DNA of 64,000 nucleotides from Candidatus Mcinerneyibacteriota bacterium (GCA_016937175.1 JAFGWL010000056.1:124001-188000), one strand, 5' to 3'; positions 32,301-40,295 are shown, numbered from the stretch's first letter. Translations and numbers: made by a program. The notes: generated by a model from the sequence alone, not told the origin.

Positions 32301-33489
32301 TTCCCGTGGTGACAAGGCCCACGTTTCCCCTCTCGCCGATGATAAGATCCGGAATACTGTCGCCGTCGCTGTCGCCGAAGGCCAGGGTCTGTCCCATATA
32401 AGTCAGCCCGGTCAAAGCTGTGTCCTGGGTAATAAAGGTATAAATCGTACTGTGGGAGGCCTCATAATCGACTTCTGGATACCCGATGGTGGACTCCAGG
32501 GTCCACCCCAGATAATCCACAGAATCAAAAAGGGTGAAAAGATGTACCCCGCTCAACTGGACATCAGTCCTTTCATAAGCGTCGAAGACAGCCAGAAGAT
32601 CCATATCGGGGTCAAAGGCAAGGGTCCAGCCAAACCGCTGCTCACTTGTGAGGCTCCCTCCCATCATATAGGGGCGGCGGATGATGCACTTGACTCCTGC
32701 AGGAATATACTGATGGCCCGGGATAGTGTCCGTGGCGTCCAGGGTATGAAAGACGGACCCGTCTACCCAGTTCCCTCCCCGGATGATGTAGAGGGCGGCT
32801 CCCTTTTGGGTCCCTGTCCCGCTGTCATATTGGCCTGAATCGGCGATGAGAAGGTCAGCGATGTTGTCATCATCAAGGTCCAAGAGCTCGACATTGTAGT
32901 AAAGGGAAGGGCCGATACCGCTGTACTCAGGATAGATGACATGGTCGAAGGCAGTCTCATCGGTGACGTTGTTCTCCCCGGACCATGTTGTGAAATAAGC
33001 GCCGCTGAAGATCCCGATCCTCGAAGAAACGGTCCCCTCTTCAGAACGGTAGATCACAGCAATGTCGTCGAGCCCGTCTCCGTTGAAATCTCCCACGGAG
33101 ATATCTTCGAAACGGTTTATCCCGTCATTGCTGTAAAAGGAGGCGTCATAGTCAGCGCTATTTCCGAAGTTCAGAGCTGTATCCGGTAGAGCTCCCACAT
33201 TGAATTTAATAAAAAAGCGTCCTGTGGCCCTCTCGAAGACGACGATATCTTTAAGCCCGCCGTCCCACTGGGATACAAAGAGGGACCCGACTTTGTTTTT
33301 GGCCGGATCGATGCTGGGACTCCCGATGAGAGACCAGTCGTAGCCGTGCCACCAGCTTAAAAGATAGAGAGGTTCCGATTCGTTTTTGTTCTTTTCCAGA
33401 TTAATGTAGGGAAAGGAGACCTGAGGAGCCGAAAGGAGGAAACCTGAAAAGAGAAATCCCCATAAGAGAAGAAAAACAAGCTTTTTCAT
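29383..33489 (-). CDS. giant secreted FG-GAP (integrin-like) repeat protein with C-terminal sorting-like domain
   Basis: 1368 residues. A signal peptide (about 1-21) is followed by a first half rich in FG-GAP repeats with calcium loops, such as DFNGDGLDD, DLDDDNIAD, DSDGDSIPD and DWDADGLND. These should form an integrin-alpha-like propeller. The middle contains Ig-like or cadherin-like stretches with DPDGQLP. The C-terminus has NYPNPFNPTT and then WDGRDEKG and SGLYYALF, typical of FlgD-Ig/type IX-sorting-like terminal domains. A surface or extracellular role in adhesion or matrix binding is likely. It follows a TPR lipoprotein gene by 9 bases and precedes the FecR gene by 8. A 702-residue antisense frame inside it is a composition artefact. 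Confidence 0.85.
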   Translation of the reverse strand: MKKLVFLLLWGFLFSGFLLSAPQVSFPYINLEKNKNESEPLYLLSWWHGYDWSLIGSPSIDPAKNKVGSLFVSQWDGGLKDIVVFERATGRFFIKFNVGALPDTALNFGNSADYDASFYSNDGINRFEDISVGDFNGDGLDDIAVIYRSEEGTVSSRIGIFSGAYFTTWSGENNVTDETAFDHVIYPEYSGIGPSLYYNVELLDLDDDNIADLLIADSGQYDSGTGTQKGAALYIIRGGNWVDGSVFHTLDATDTIPGHQYIPAGVKCIIRRPYMMGGSLTSEQRFGWTLAFDPDMDLLAVFDAYERTDVQLSGVHLFTLFDSVDYLGWTLESTIGYPEVDYEASHSTIYTFITQDTALTGLTYMGQTLAFGDSDGDSIPDLIIGERGNVGLVTTGKFHEVTLYPGFTSYYGVVPAADVRKRVLDTGLYPDATDGLEDLLSVCIADWDADGLNDLALGVYNAVNRGNLTIAGEFRTGAVYLFFHDDLQTLGTAVDLNGTVSPASLTLYGEHAASRFGNGIWAADFNEDTYSELYCAAPRFCPSYDDLNPPTSTEYMGKIYGFFMNMDGLKYVNETGFEPDVTPGGQAVEPDSGNSDTTFQFQVFWRDYGRINSVLDIVQLSLMVTGIDWRLDLPQDLPADFNPRLDNIISWTESIDISTLPMGSSSFQMNFDVIDTVTGQSLESSFYNSNWITMENRPPQIIFLTEFPEGRNESIVNEGEDLEFRLLYQDPDGQLPQVNSCWIDWNDNGLVDAAFQEEYFFVDADTGQTTTEIPKEYFLNVSQDVYSSIFDTLRADPGLDPISVLYEITLCEYLDGGEPNQTNGPLEFYLPFSLYPDYEHPLPTDPVRLEFIGPALPDYEKTAVSPHMGAPGETFTFLIRYVDETSPSLLPVMTQLYLYVHDKTTGTSLEYPITMNETDQLDTNVGDGKLYTATFDLSMVTGIPEPDAWIPYRFEFGPLDGPYINYPAFEEGTPAKVIEIATSIFLVDLNDAFLAYNFIDRGKVNVFIPFVPVIPEGNYFLMRVTPAIPPGETFLLYNKLFNPDYNDFEDDRALAPGMDFTRFNFLTEAEPNNYLLTFEYYRDGTQITDVPSVELALSVDMFVPQSLVGVGAFLLENKKDIPFKAMLTEQEDGSITLVCAESDPGDVWLMQKEEKSGFGIFRKIGADSYEFVGRERGRISASGHYLLLEDVTPPVIESVAYSQGNIVITAADELSGIASYTIQPPEGEPLTSETGSFIASFLKEGDNPLIVTVTDGMGNRQSRDMVLTVGIPHPLASGSKKIINYPNPFNPTTVIGIRFEAPERGAIYILNARKQQVRFIESGLFEAGIREFTWDGRDEKGQMCPSGLYYALFKGERRTMIQKMVLVK

Positions 33490-33498
33490 ATGTCCCTC

Positions 33499-34203
33499 CT
33501 ATATATCCTGGATCTGGATGAGAATGTTATAGACACTTGTCACACGGGGGTCGGAAGTGCCCAGAAGAATCTCCCCCTGATAATATTGTCCCCAGGCTGT
33601 ATCGGTATTGGGCATGTCGTCGCTTGTCCCCAGCACGGCCACCGGTTCGGGGGAGTTCCGGTGGATGAAGATATAGGCCAGAGAAAGGTTGAGATGAACA
33701 TCTCCCGCTGTGATCGCGGGATCGTGGGGAAAAGTCCACATGGGCGTCAGAGAGTCGATGGGAGGGAAAGAGGCCTCTCCGAATACCGCTGTCCGCAGGA
33801 GCAGAGCCCCGGTTTCCGCTTTATCCAGGCTGCTCTCCTGCAGAAGGGTCGAACCCAGGCCGATGGCGATCTCTCTTTTCACTTCTCCCGATGAACGGGA
33901 AAGTCCCCGGTAAAAGTTCAGGATCGCATCCGCCTCCAGGCTGATCCTCATATACGACCATCCGAGGCCGTTATAGGCATCCCCCATCTGCGGATCCATA
34001 TAGATGGCCAGTTCGAACTTTTCAATGGCTTTACAGAAAAGGCTTTCCTGATCCACAGGATAGGCATAGACAGCATTTTCAAAAAATTCCCATCCCTCGT
34101 CTGTCAGGGTTCGGGGATCCAGGTCTTCAGTCGTGGGGTCTTCAAGACAGCCCCACACCAGAAAGAGAGAAAGAAACAGGATAAAAAGAGTTTTTCGTCC
34201 CAT
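33499..34203 (-). CDS. TPR-like lipoprotein
   Basis: 234 residues from the ATG at 34203 (GGAGG upstream). A lipoprotein signal reads FLVWGCLEDP, with the lipid-modified cysteine near residue 19. The mature part has TPR-like helices (IEKFELAIYMDPQMGDAYNGLGWSY and a following unit with tyrosine and leucine spacing). It is first in the exported four-gene operon and may anchor or assemble the FG-GAP protein (inference). An extended -10 promoter lies 20 bases upstream. Confidence 0.8.
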   Translation of the reverse strand: MGRKTLFILFLSLFLVWGCLEDPTTEDLDPRTLTDEGWEFFENAVYAYPVDQESLFCKAIEKFELAIYMDPQMGDAYNGLGWSYMRISLEADAILNFYRGLSRSSGEVKREIAIGLGSTLLQESSLDKAETGALLLRTAVFGEASFPPIDSLTPMWTFPHDPAITAGDVHLNLSLAYIFIHRNSPEPVAVLGTSDDMPNTDTAWGQYYQGEILLGTSDPRVTSVYNILIQIQDI

Positions 34204-34221
34204 AGAAACCTCCATTCTGGA

Positions 34222-34229
34222 AGTATACC
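34222..34229 (-). promoter_or_regulatory. extended -10 promoter for the exported four-gene operon
   Basis: Minus strand TGG followed by TATACT (hexamer 34222-34227). The -35 region is only TTTTGA-like, so the promoter probably relies on the extended -10. Confidence 0.5.
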
Positions 34230-34275
34230 ACAAATCCCTTCTCTCAAAAAGTTTTTCTTCATTTTTTTCAAATTA

Positions 34276-34284
34276 TGTTATACT
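34276..34284 (+). promoter_or_regulatory. extended -10 promoter for ddl
   Basis: TGTTATACT with hexamer at 34279-34284; the -35 is poor. It is divergent from the lipoprotein operon promoter, about 50 bases away. Confidence 0.5.
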
Positions 34285-34304
34285 TTTTGAAAAAAGGAGG
34301 GCTC

Positions 34305-35255
34305 ATGAAGCTGGCCATGTTGTGCGGCGGGCACTCGTCTGAGCGCCCCATCTCATTTAAAAGCGCCCGCAGTATCGTTGAAGCGCTGGGGAAAGGCTTC
34401 CCCCTTCTCCTTATTGATTCCGGGCGCAGTGAAGTCTTTACCGATTTCGAGGCTCAGATGCAAAAAGAGCCCCTGCCCCCTTCACCGTCTCTGGTGAAAG
34501 GGCTTCTGTCCCACTTGGAGAATAACGGTATCGAAAAAGTCTGTATCATGCTTCATGGCGGCGAAGGTGAAGACGGACATATCCAGGCCCTCCTTGATCT
34601 CTGCCGGCTTCCGTATACCGGGTCGGGAATGGGGGCTTCTTTCCTGGGAATGGACAAAGGTCTCTCCAAGATGGTCATGAAGTATTATCAAGTCCCTACC
34701 CCCCCCTGGACGATTCTGACTAAAAGTAAACCTCTTCCGTCCTCTCCGCCGCTTCCCCTCCCTCTCATCGTCAAGCCAGTCCATGAAGGCTCAACAGTGG
34801 GGCTGACCAAGACCGAGACCGGAGAGCAGTGGGAGAAGGCACTCCATGAAGCCTTTAAGGCCGATGACAGTATCCTCATCGAACAGTTCATCCCGGGCAG
34901 GGAACTTACTCTGACTGTTGACGAGACAGGCGCTTGGCCTCCGGTGGAGATCCGGCCCAAAAAAGGGCTCTATGATTATGAAAGCAAATACAGCAAGGGG
35001 ATGAGTCAATATATCTGTCCCGCTGAGATAGCGCCCCCTCTTTTGGACAGGATGAACCGGGATGCTCTCCTTCTCTATGAAAAAATGGGCCTGAAGGGCG
35101 TCGTCCGCTTCGATATCCGCCTGGACGATGAGAAGTACTTCTTTCTTGAGGTCAATACCCTTCCCGGCATGACCTCCCTGAGCCTGGTCCCCATGTCGTT
35201 CAAGGCGGGAGGCCTCTCTTACCGGGACCTGATCGAAAGGATCTTTCATGGATGA
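34305..35255 (+). CDS. ddl: D-alanine--D-alanine ligase
   Basis: 316 residues from the ATG at 34305 (AGGAGGG upstream). It is an ATP-grasp ligase: the N-terminal substrate domain has LCGGHSSERPIS and MLHGGEGEDG, and TGSGMGASFLGMDK leads into the ATP-binding lobe (IVKPVHEGSTVG). The C-terminal metal site is FLEVNTLPGMT. It makes the D-Ala-D-Ala dipeptide for peptidoglycan in the cytoplasm. It is slightly short for the family (usually 300-370) but has all key motifs. It overlaps the downstream tRNA methyltransferase gene by 8 bases. Confidence 0.93.
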   Translation: MKLAMLCGGHSSERPISFKSARSIVEALGKGFPLLLIDSGRSEVFTDFEAQMQKEPLPPSPSLVKGLLSHLENNGIEKVCIMLHGGEGEDGHIQALLDLCRLPYTGSGMGASFLGMDKGLSKMVMKYYQVPTPPWTILTKSKPLPSSPPLPLPLIVKPVHEGSTVGLTKTETGEQWEKALHEAFKADDSILIEQFIPGRELTLTVDETGAWPPVEIRPKKGLYDYESKYSKGMSQYICPAEIAPPLLDRMNRDALLLYEKMGLKGVVRFDIRLDDEKYFFLEVNTLPGMTSLSLVPMSFKAGGLSYRDLIERIFHG

Positions 35256-35712
35256 CCCCTTTCTCCGTATTGTCCTGGTGGAACCTGAGATCCCTCCCAA
35301 TACCGGTACCATAGGCCGTCTCTGCGTCGCGTTGAATATCCCCCTTCTTCTTGTGGAGCCCCTCGGCTTCAGCCTGGAGGACAAATATTTGAAAAGGGCC
35401 GGCCTGGATTACTGGGAAGAGCTTGATTACTCACTCTTCTCTTCTTTTGAGAAAGTCAAAGAGGCCTTTCCCTTGGGAAATTTCTGGTTTTTTACCAAAA
35501 AGAGCCCCCGCACCTTTTTTGAGGCCCGTTTCTCCCATGGAGACTTCCTTGTCTTCGGCAAAGAAACAACCGGACTTCCCGATGCTCTTCTGGAAAGCGA
35601 TCCTGAACACTGCCTTTCCCTGCCCATGCCCGGGAAAACCCGTTCCATCAACCTTTCCAACGCTGTCTCAGCAGCATCTTACGAGGCCTACCGCCAGATC
35701 TTCTTCAGATAA
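35248..35712 (+). CDS. trmL: tRNA (cytidine/uridine-34 2'-O)-methyltransferase TrmL-like
   Basis: 154 residues, a minimal SPOUT methyltransferase. The three motifs are EIPPNTGTIGRLC, FGKETTGLP and RSINLSNAVSAASYE. TrmL methylates the wobble ribose of certain tRNA-Leu species using SAM. The length matches the family closely. It is coupled to ddl by overlap. Other SPOUT rRNA enzymes are longer, so this is the best call. Confidence 0.9.
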   Translation: MDDPFLRIVLVEPEIPPNTGTIGRLCVALNIPLLLVEPLGFSLEDKYLKRAGLDYWEELDYSLFSSFEKVKEAFPLGNFWFFTKKSPRTFFEARFSHGDFLVFGKETTGLPDALLESDPEHCLSLPMPGKTRSINLSNAVSAASYEAYRQIFFR

Positions 35713-35743
35713 AAAAAAAGGCGCACCTCTTTCGAGATACGCC
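35711..35743 (-). terminator. intrinsic terminator for the minus-strand lipoprotein gene
   Basis: Read on the minus strand, GGCGTATCTC-GAAA-GAGGTGCGCC forms a 10-base stem with two G-U pairs, followed by nine T. It lies directly behind the plus-strand trmL stop. Confidence 0.85.
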
Positions 35744-35765
35744 CTCAAAGCGATCCGTTACACCA

Positions 35766-36176
35766 TTACATCATGGATTGAAACGCTTTTCCCATACGCT
35801 GGGCAGCTTCCAAAACCTTTTCATCGGAAATAAACTCATTGAACTTATCCTGTGAAAGGTTCTGCATCCTGGTCTGAAGGGCTTTTCCCCTCTCATCCAG
35901 GTCTTTCAGGGCTTCAGGCATCTCGTTTTCTTTCATGATCTCAGGATACTTTTCAGTCATCTCTTTCATCTTGGGGCCGATCTTTTCGATAGCATCCGCG
36001 AAATTATTCATGGTCGCTGCCAGATCCTCAGCGGTCTGGACACTTTCCATCCCCTCTACATACGCTTCCTGCGCTGTGAGGAACTCTTCCATGACGCCTC
36101 TGAGATCCTGATAGCTTCCCTTGCCACAAGCCGCTATAAACACAACAACGAGCAAAAACAGAGCAACTTTCTTCAT
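35766..36176 (-). CDS. small helical lipoprotein A
   Basis: 136 residues. A lipoprotein signal ends in IAACGKG, so the lipidated cysteine is near residue 17. The mature part is almost wholly helical and charged (MESVQTAEDLAATMNNFADAI, then EKYPEI). It shares the AACGK start and the M-E-S-x-x-x-x-E spacing with the next lipoprotein, so they look like old tandem paralogues. Each has its own promoter; a terminator follows this one. Function unknown. Confidence 0.8.
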   Translation of the reverse strand: MKKVALFLLVVVFIAACGKGSYQDLRGVMEEFLTAQEAYVEGMESVQTAEDLAATMNNFADAIEKIGPKMKEMTEKYPEIMKENEMPEALKDLDERGKALQTRMQNLSQDKFNEFISDEKVLEAAQRMGKAFQSMM

Positions 36177-36197
36177 TGAATACCTCCTATTCGCTCC

Positions 36198-36226
36198 ACA
36201 TTACGCTATTTTTTAAAAAATGACAA
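36198..36226 (-). promoter_or_regulatory. promoter for lipoprotein A
   Basis: Minus strand TTGTCA (36221-36226), 17-base spacer, TAATGT (36198-36203). Confidence 0.55.
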
Positions 36227-36242
36227 GGAGAAAATAAAAAAA

Positions 36243-36695
36243 CTACTCTGTTTTTTCATCTTCATCGCGGAACCATCTGGCCAGTGTATTGTCCAGCTTC
36301 TCCACGGCGGCGTTCAAAGCAGCATCCTCAGGATAGTCTTCCAGAGCGGAGTGGACCTTTTCCCAGACCGTCAGCTGAGAGACCATATATTCCCCGGCTG
36401 CGATCATAAGTTTTCCCCCGTCCACTTTTGCTTTCAGGCTTGTCTCCCCTTCCAGGGAATCCAGCTGGGCTGATACGCTTTCCCATTGGGGGCCCAGGGC
36501 CTCAAGCTCCTGAGTATAGTCTTCCATGGCCTTAACGATCTTCTCAGGGTTGTCTGCACTTTCCATCTTTTCCAGGAAAACCTTATCGATTCCTGCAGCT
36601 TTTTTGACCACTTCCGTCGTCTCCGTAAAAGCATTCTTTCCGCAGGCGGCCAGCATGAAAAGGGAGACAAGCACCACAACTACAACTCGACGCAT
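36243..36695 (-). CDS. small helical lipoprotein B
   Basis: 150 residues from the ATG at 36695 (AAGGAGG upstream). The signal is VVVVVLVSLFMLAACGK with lipidation near residue 18. The mature part is helical and acidic (KMESADNPEKIVKAMEDYTQEL). It resembles lipoprotein A in the first 80 residues of the mature part. The further upstream in-frame start at 36746 would place a charged tail before the signal and is unlikely. No known family recognised. Confidence 0.8.
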   Translation of the reverse strand: MRRVVVVVLVSLFMLAACGKNAFTETTEVVKKAAGIDKVFLEKMESADNPEKIVKAMEDYTQELEALGPQWESVSAQLDSLEGETSLKAKVDGGKLMIAAGEYMVSQLTVWEKVHSALEDYPEDAALNAAVEKLDNTLARWFRDEDEKTE

Positions 36696-36725
36696 ACACA
36701 ACCTCCTTATGTTTTTAATATTCTT

Positions 36726-36753
36726 AATATAACGCTCTTTTCCCAAAAGACAA
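36726..36753 (-). promoter_or_regulatory. promoter for lipoprotein B
   Basis: Minus strand TTGTCT (36748-36753), 16-base spacer, TATATT (36726-36731); it overlaps the end of the upstream LOG-like gene region. Confidence 0.5.
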
Positions 36754-36762
36754 GGGAGGCCT

Positions 36763-37302
36763 CTACAAGTAGTCTTTTAAATGTTTTTGCAGGAGAGATA
36801 CCGCTTCTCCGGCCGTGTCAAAGCCGAAAATACGGTCTTCCTCCAGCCCCGGGAAACGCTCCCGGCCATCCAGAGGTTTATCAGCCAAACGGGCACCCCA
36901 TCCAGAGCCTTCCCCCCTCCAGGCCAGAAGAAGGCGTCTCATCTGCCAGGCGAGCGCTGCTTCCGATAAGGTCCCCGCACCACCCCCGATGATGATGACA
37001 GCGTCTGAGGCGGCTACGATCATATTCCGTGCAATCCCCAGCCCCGTGGGCAGGATAAGGTCCAGATAGGGGTTTCCCTCCTTTTTCTCACTTCCGGGCA
37101 GAATCCCCACCACATCCCCCTCCTGATGGCGGGAAGCACTTTGCGCTCCCCGTGAAGCAGCTTCCATGACTCCCTTCAGGCCCCCTGTGACCAGCCGGTA
37201 TCCTGATTCGATCAGAGTAAACCCGATCTTTTCGGCTATCTCATAATCGGGACTCCCCTGAAAGGCATCACCCTTTCCGATGACAGCTACACTTCTTTTC
37301 AT
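36763..37302 (-). CDS. LOG/TIGR00725-family Rossmann-fold protein
   Basis: 179 residues from the ATG at 37302 (AAGGAG upstream). It has the Rossmann-like pattern of lysine-decarboxylase-like (LOG) proteins: VAVIGKGDAF at the start, TGGLKGVMEAASRGA, GLGIARNMIVAASDAVIIIGGGAGTLSE. The last stretch corresponds to the PGGxGTxxE nucleotide-binding signature, with G-G-G-A-G-T-L-S-E here. LOG enzymes hydrolyse nucleoside 5'-monophosphates of cytokinin type; this shorter subgroup has no defined substrate. It is transcribed away from thiW. Confidence 0.8.
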   Translation of the reverse strand: MKRSVAVIGKGDAFQGSPDYEIAEKIGFTLIESGYRLVTGGLKGVMEAASRGAQSASRHQEGDVVGILPGSEKKEGNPYLDLILPTGLGIARNMIVAASDAVIIIGGGAGTLSEAALAWQMRRLLLAWRGEGSGWGARLADKPLDGRERFPGLEEDRIFGFDTAGEAVSLLQKHLKDYL

Positions 37303-37323
37303 AACCACTCCTTTCTCACTTTC

Positions 37324-37352
37324 AGTATATCAAATATTTCCCGCCTTTGCAT
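37324..37352 (-). promoter_or_regulatory. possible promoter for the LOG-like gene
   Basis: Minus strand ATGCAA (37347-37352), 17-base spacer, TATACT (37324-37329). Confidence 0.4.
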
Positions 37353-37357
37353 CCCTC

Positions 37358-37386
37358 TTGACAGCGTAGGGAAACTTCTTTAAAAT
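37358..37386 (+). promoter_or_regulatory. sigma-70 promoter for the thi operon
   Basis: TTGACA (37358-37363), 17-base spacer, TAAAAT (37381-37386). The predicted start, near 37393, is the first base of the riboswitch. Confidence 0.75.
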
Positions 37387-37391
37387 GACCC

Positions 37392-37484
<93 letters not shown>

Positions 37485-37506
37485 TCTTACGTCCATCGTT
37501 CCCGGT

Positions 37507-37544
37507 CGTCCCCTGCAAATGATCTGTCAGTCAGAAAGGGGACG
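37507..37544 (+). promoter_or_regulatory. hairpin that can mask the thiW ribosome site
   Basis: CGTCCCC (37507-37513) is complementary to GGGGACG (37538-37544), which contains the thiW Shine-Dalgarno. There is no T tract, so control is probably translational. Confidence 0.55.
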
Positions 37545-37549
37545 GTCCA

Positions 37550-38047
37550 ATGCCTTTAAAAAAAATGCTCTATGCGGCTCTCTTCGTCGCCGCCGGGGTC
37601 CTGACAGGGCCCATTGTCTCGATACCTGTGGGAGTATCCCGCTGTTTTCCTGTTCAGCACACCATCAATGTCCTTTCTGCGGTGCTTCTCGGGCCGGCTT
37701 ATGCCCTACTCAATGCCTTTTCCATTTCTCTTCTGAGGAACCTTCTGGGAACAGGGACTCTTCTGGCTTTTCCCGGGAGTCTCTTCGGGGCGGTTCTGGC
37801 CGGGCTCTTTTACCGCCTCTTCAGACGTAATATCGCTGCAGCAGCAGGAGAAGTCCTGGGGACAGGCTTTCTGGGCGGTCTGGCTGCTTTCCCCACTGCT
37901 CTTCTTCTTATGGGAAAGACAACCGGCGCCTTCTTTTTCATCCCGCCCTTTCTTATCAGCACCGCCGGGGGAAGCCTTCTGGCTCTTTTGCTCCTTCCTC
38001 TTCTTCAAAGGGCTCTCCCCTCAAAAGATCCCGGGGGTAGGTTGTGA
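37550..38047 (+). CDS. thiW: ThiW, energy-coupling-factor thiazole-precursor transporter subunit
   Basis: 165 residues with five or six membrane segments. [22 protein letters not shown] and [12 protein letters not shown] are typical of ThiW, an S-component-like protein predicted to import the hydroxyethylthiazole precursor with a shared ECF module. No ECF ATPase is in the window. It is the first gene behind the TPP riboswitch and overlaps thiD by 4 bases. Confidence 0.9.
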   Translation: MPLKKMLYAALFVAAGVLTGPIVSIPVGVSRCFPVQHTINVLSAVLLGPAYALLNAFSISLLRNLLGTGTLLAFPGSLFGAVLAGLFYRLFRRNIAAAAGEVLGTGFLGGLAAFPTALLLMGKTTGAFFFIPPFLISTAGGSLLALLLLPLLQRALPSKDPGGRL

Positions 38048-38862
38048 GAACGGCCCTCACCATCGCCGGAGCCGATTCGGGAGGCGGAGCCGGCATCCAG
38101 GCCGATCTGAAGACCTTTTTTTCCTACGGCGTTTACGGGATGAGCGTCATCACAGCGATAACTGCCCAAAATACCACAGGAGTCTTCGCCATCTCCGAGG
38201 TCGAACCTTCGGTGATCACAGCTCAATGTCAGGCAGTCTTCGAAGATTTCCCGGTGCACGCTGTAAAAATCGGCATGCTCTCCTCGAAAGAGTCTGTCAA
38301 AGCGGTGGGAGATGCCCTGCGCCGTATCAAACCCCCCTCTCTTGTCCTGGATCCTGTCATGGTCGCCAAAAGCGGAGCTTCTCTCCTGAAAAGAGATGCT
38401 GTCTCTCTCATGACAGAGGAGCTTTTTCCCCTGGCCCTGCTGGTCACACCGAATATCCCCGAAGCAGAATCCCTTACCGGCCTCTCTGTCACGGATAAAG
38501 AGAGCATGAAAGAGGCAGCCCGCCGGCTTTCGGATCTCGGCCCCCGTAATGTCCTGGTCAAGGGAGGACATCTGAACGGAAGCAGCGAATGCACAGATCT
38601 TCTTTACGACGGGACAGAATTTCATTTTCTCTCCGCTCCCCGCTTTTCAACACGCCACACCCACGGAACCGGATGCACCCTCTCTTCGGCTGTGGCTGCA
38701 GGCCTGGCTTTGGGGTTTTCCCTCTTTGAGGCCGTGAAGACCGCCAAACATTATATTACAGAAGCCATCGGACAGGCCCCGGGATTGGGCCGGGGAGCCG
38801 GTCCTGTCAATCACTTCGTCTCTCCCTTCGACGTGGGAGGATCAGACAGAAAGAAAGGATAA
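38044..38862 (+). CDS. thiD: hydroxymethylpyrimidine (phosphate) kinase ThiD
   Basis: 272 residues from a GTG overlapping the thiW stop. It is a ribokinase-fold enzyme: [17 protein letters not shown] near the start, DPVMVAKSG in the middle and the anion-hole motif [12 protein letters not shown] near residue 208. It phosphorylates HMP to HMP-P and HMP-PP for thiamin synthesis and salvage. It is full length and part of the thiWDME operon. Confidence 0.95.
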   Translation: MRTALTIAGADSGGGAGIQADLKTFFSYGVYGMSVITAITAQNTTGVFAISEVEPSVITAQCQAVFEDFPVHAVKIGMLSSKESVKAVGDALRRIKPPSLVLDPVMVAKSGASLLKRDAVSLMTEELFPLALLVTPNIPEAESLTGLSVTDKESMKEAARRLSDLGPRNVLVKGGHLNGSSECTDLLYDGTEFHFLSAPRFSTRHTHGTGCTLSSAVAAGLALGFSLFEAVKTAKHYITEAIGQAPGLGRGAGPVNHFVSPFDVGGSDRKKG

Positions 38863-38866
38863 GACT

Positions 38867-39679
38867 GTGAACGCTGAAGAGCTCCTCCGCCGCGCCGCCC
38901 TTCTGGTCGATTCTGTTCCCGGAAAACGCCCGCTGATCTATCACATCACCAATGATGTGACGATCCACCTTTCGGCTAATGCTACCCTCGCTTTGGGGGG
39001 AGCTCCCGTGATGTCCTCCTCTCCCCGGGAGTCGGCGGATATCACTTCCCTGTCAGATGCCCTGGTCATCAATATCGGGACCCCCGGCGGCAATTCCGTC
39101 AAAGCCATGACACGGGCCTGCCGCCGGGCTTCTGCAGAAGGAATCCCCGCTGTCCTGGATCCGGTAGGAGCAGGGTTTACCGCTTACAGAAACAGGATCG
39201 TCCGATCACTTATCTCCACAGGAGCCTTTTCCATTATCAAGGGGAATGCTTCGGAAATGGCTTGGCTGGCCGGCCTCGGAGAGGGAGCAAGAGGGGTAGA
39301 TGCCCGGCCTGAAAAACATCCTCCCCAGGATATCGCCTCCCGTTGTGCCATAAGTTACAGAACAGTCTGTGTCGTCACCGGCCCGGCTGACTTTATCTCC
39401 GACGGAGAATTACTCTTTCGCGTGGAAGGAGGCTCTCCCCTGGCCGGCTCCATGACCGGATCCGGCTGCCTTGCCGCAACCCTCTGCGGCCTCTACCTGG
39501 CTTGCGCCCCGTCCCCGCTGGAAGCAGCGGCCGCGGCCCTTCTGACTCTGCGGAGAGGAGCTGCCTTGGGGGAAAAGTCTGCTGAAGGGACAGCCTCATT
39601 TCAGGCCGGCCTGCTGGATGCTTTTACACGGATAAAGGGAGAAGAGATCCTCCGTGAGGGAATCCTCCATGAGGCCTGA
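38867..39679 (+). CDS. thiM: hydroxyethylthiazole kinase ThiM
   Basis: 270 residues from a GTG start 4 bases after thiD. Motifs include YHITNDVTIHLSANATLALG (substrate site), DPVGAGFTAYR and TGSGCLAA with the catalytic cysteine. It phosphorylates the thiazole alcohol, which fits the thiazole importer ThiW upstream. It overlaps thiE by 11 bases. Confidence 0.95.
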   Translation: MNAEELLRRAALLVDSVPGKRPLIYHITNDVTIHLSANATLALGGAPVMSSSPRESADITSLSDALVINIGTPGGNSVKAMTRACRRASAEGIPAVLDPVGAGFTAYRNRIVRSLISTGAFSIIKGNASEMAWLAGLGEGARGVDARPEKHPPQDIASRCAISYRTVCVVTGPADFISDGELLFRVEGGSPLAGSMTGSGCLAATLCGLYLACAPSPLEAAAAALLTLRRGAALGEKSAEGTASFQAGLLDAFTRIKGEEILREGILHEA

Positions 39680-40295
39680 ACTTAAGGCCATCCGGCTCTA
39701 TCTCATCGCCTCGTCGGACCCTTTTTCCGCCGACCCTCTGGGGCGGGTCATGGAAGCGGTGGAAAACGGTGTGGGAATGGTCCAGCTCCGTGAAAAGAGC
39801 CTCTCGTCGCGCCGCTATTACCAACTCGCCCTGGAACTGAAAAGGAAGCTTTCAGTAAAAAATATTCCTCTTATCATCAACGACCGGGTAGATATCGCTC
39901 TGGCTGTAGACGCCCATGGGGTCCATCTGGGGCCCGGCGACCTTCCTGTAAGGATAGCCCGCACCCTTTTAGGCCCCGAAAAGATCATCGGTTTTTCGGC
40001 ATCCAACCTTAAAGACGCCCTTACGGGTTTCCGGGAAGGGGCCGACTATATCGGAGCAGGGGCCCTCTTTCCCACGGAGACGAAAAAAGATGTCCTCCCT
40101 CTCTCTCTGGATGTCTTTGAAGAGATCGCCCGGAGCACTCCTCTCCCCGTGGTGGCCATCGGAGGGATCACTCCCGGAAAAGCCTCCCTCCTCTTTTCCA
40201 GGGGCGCAGCCGGCCTGGCTGTCTCTTCGGCCATATTAAAAGCAAGATCTGTGCCTGCCGCGGTGAAACTTTTTCTCGAACAAATCGAAGATTAA
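39669..40295 (+). CDS. thiE: thiamin-phosphate synthase ThiE
   Basis: 208 residues from the ATG at 39669, which overlaps the thiM stop and has GAGGG upstream; a GTG at 39654 is an alternative. It is a TIM barrel with VQLREKSL, IINDRVDIALAVDAHGVHLG and GAGALFPTETKKD. It joins HMP-PP and thiazole phosphate to thiamin phosphate. No thiC, thiG or thiH is present, so this operon is for salvage. The stop interleaves with that of the convergent lipoprotein. Confidence 0.94.
   Translation: MRPELKAIRLYLIASSDPFSADPLGRVMEAVENGVGMVQLREKSLSSRRYYQLALELKRKLSVKNIPLIINDRVDIALAVDAHGVHLGPGDLPVRIARTLLGPEKIIGFSASNLKDALTGFREGADYIGAGALFPTETKKDVLPLSLDVFEEIARSTPLPVVAIGGITPGKASLLFSRGAAGLAVSSAILKARSVPAAVKLFLEQIED

Noticed and set aside
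30730-32838. A 702-codon open frame antisense to the FG-GAP gene
   Set aside because: It has no ribosome site and no recognisable domains, and the opposite strand encodes a well-supported secreted protein.
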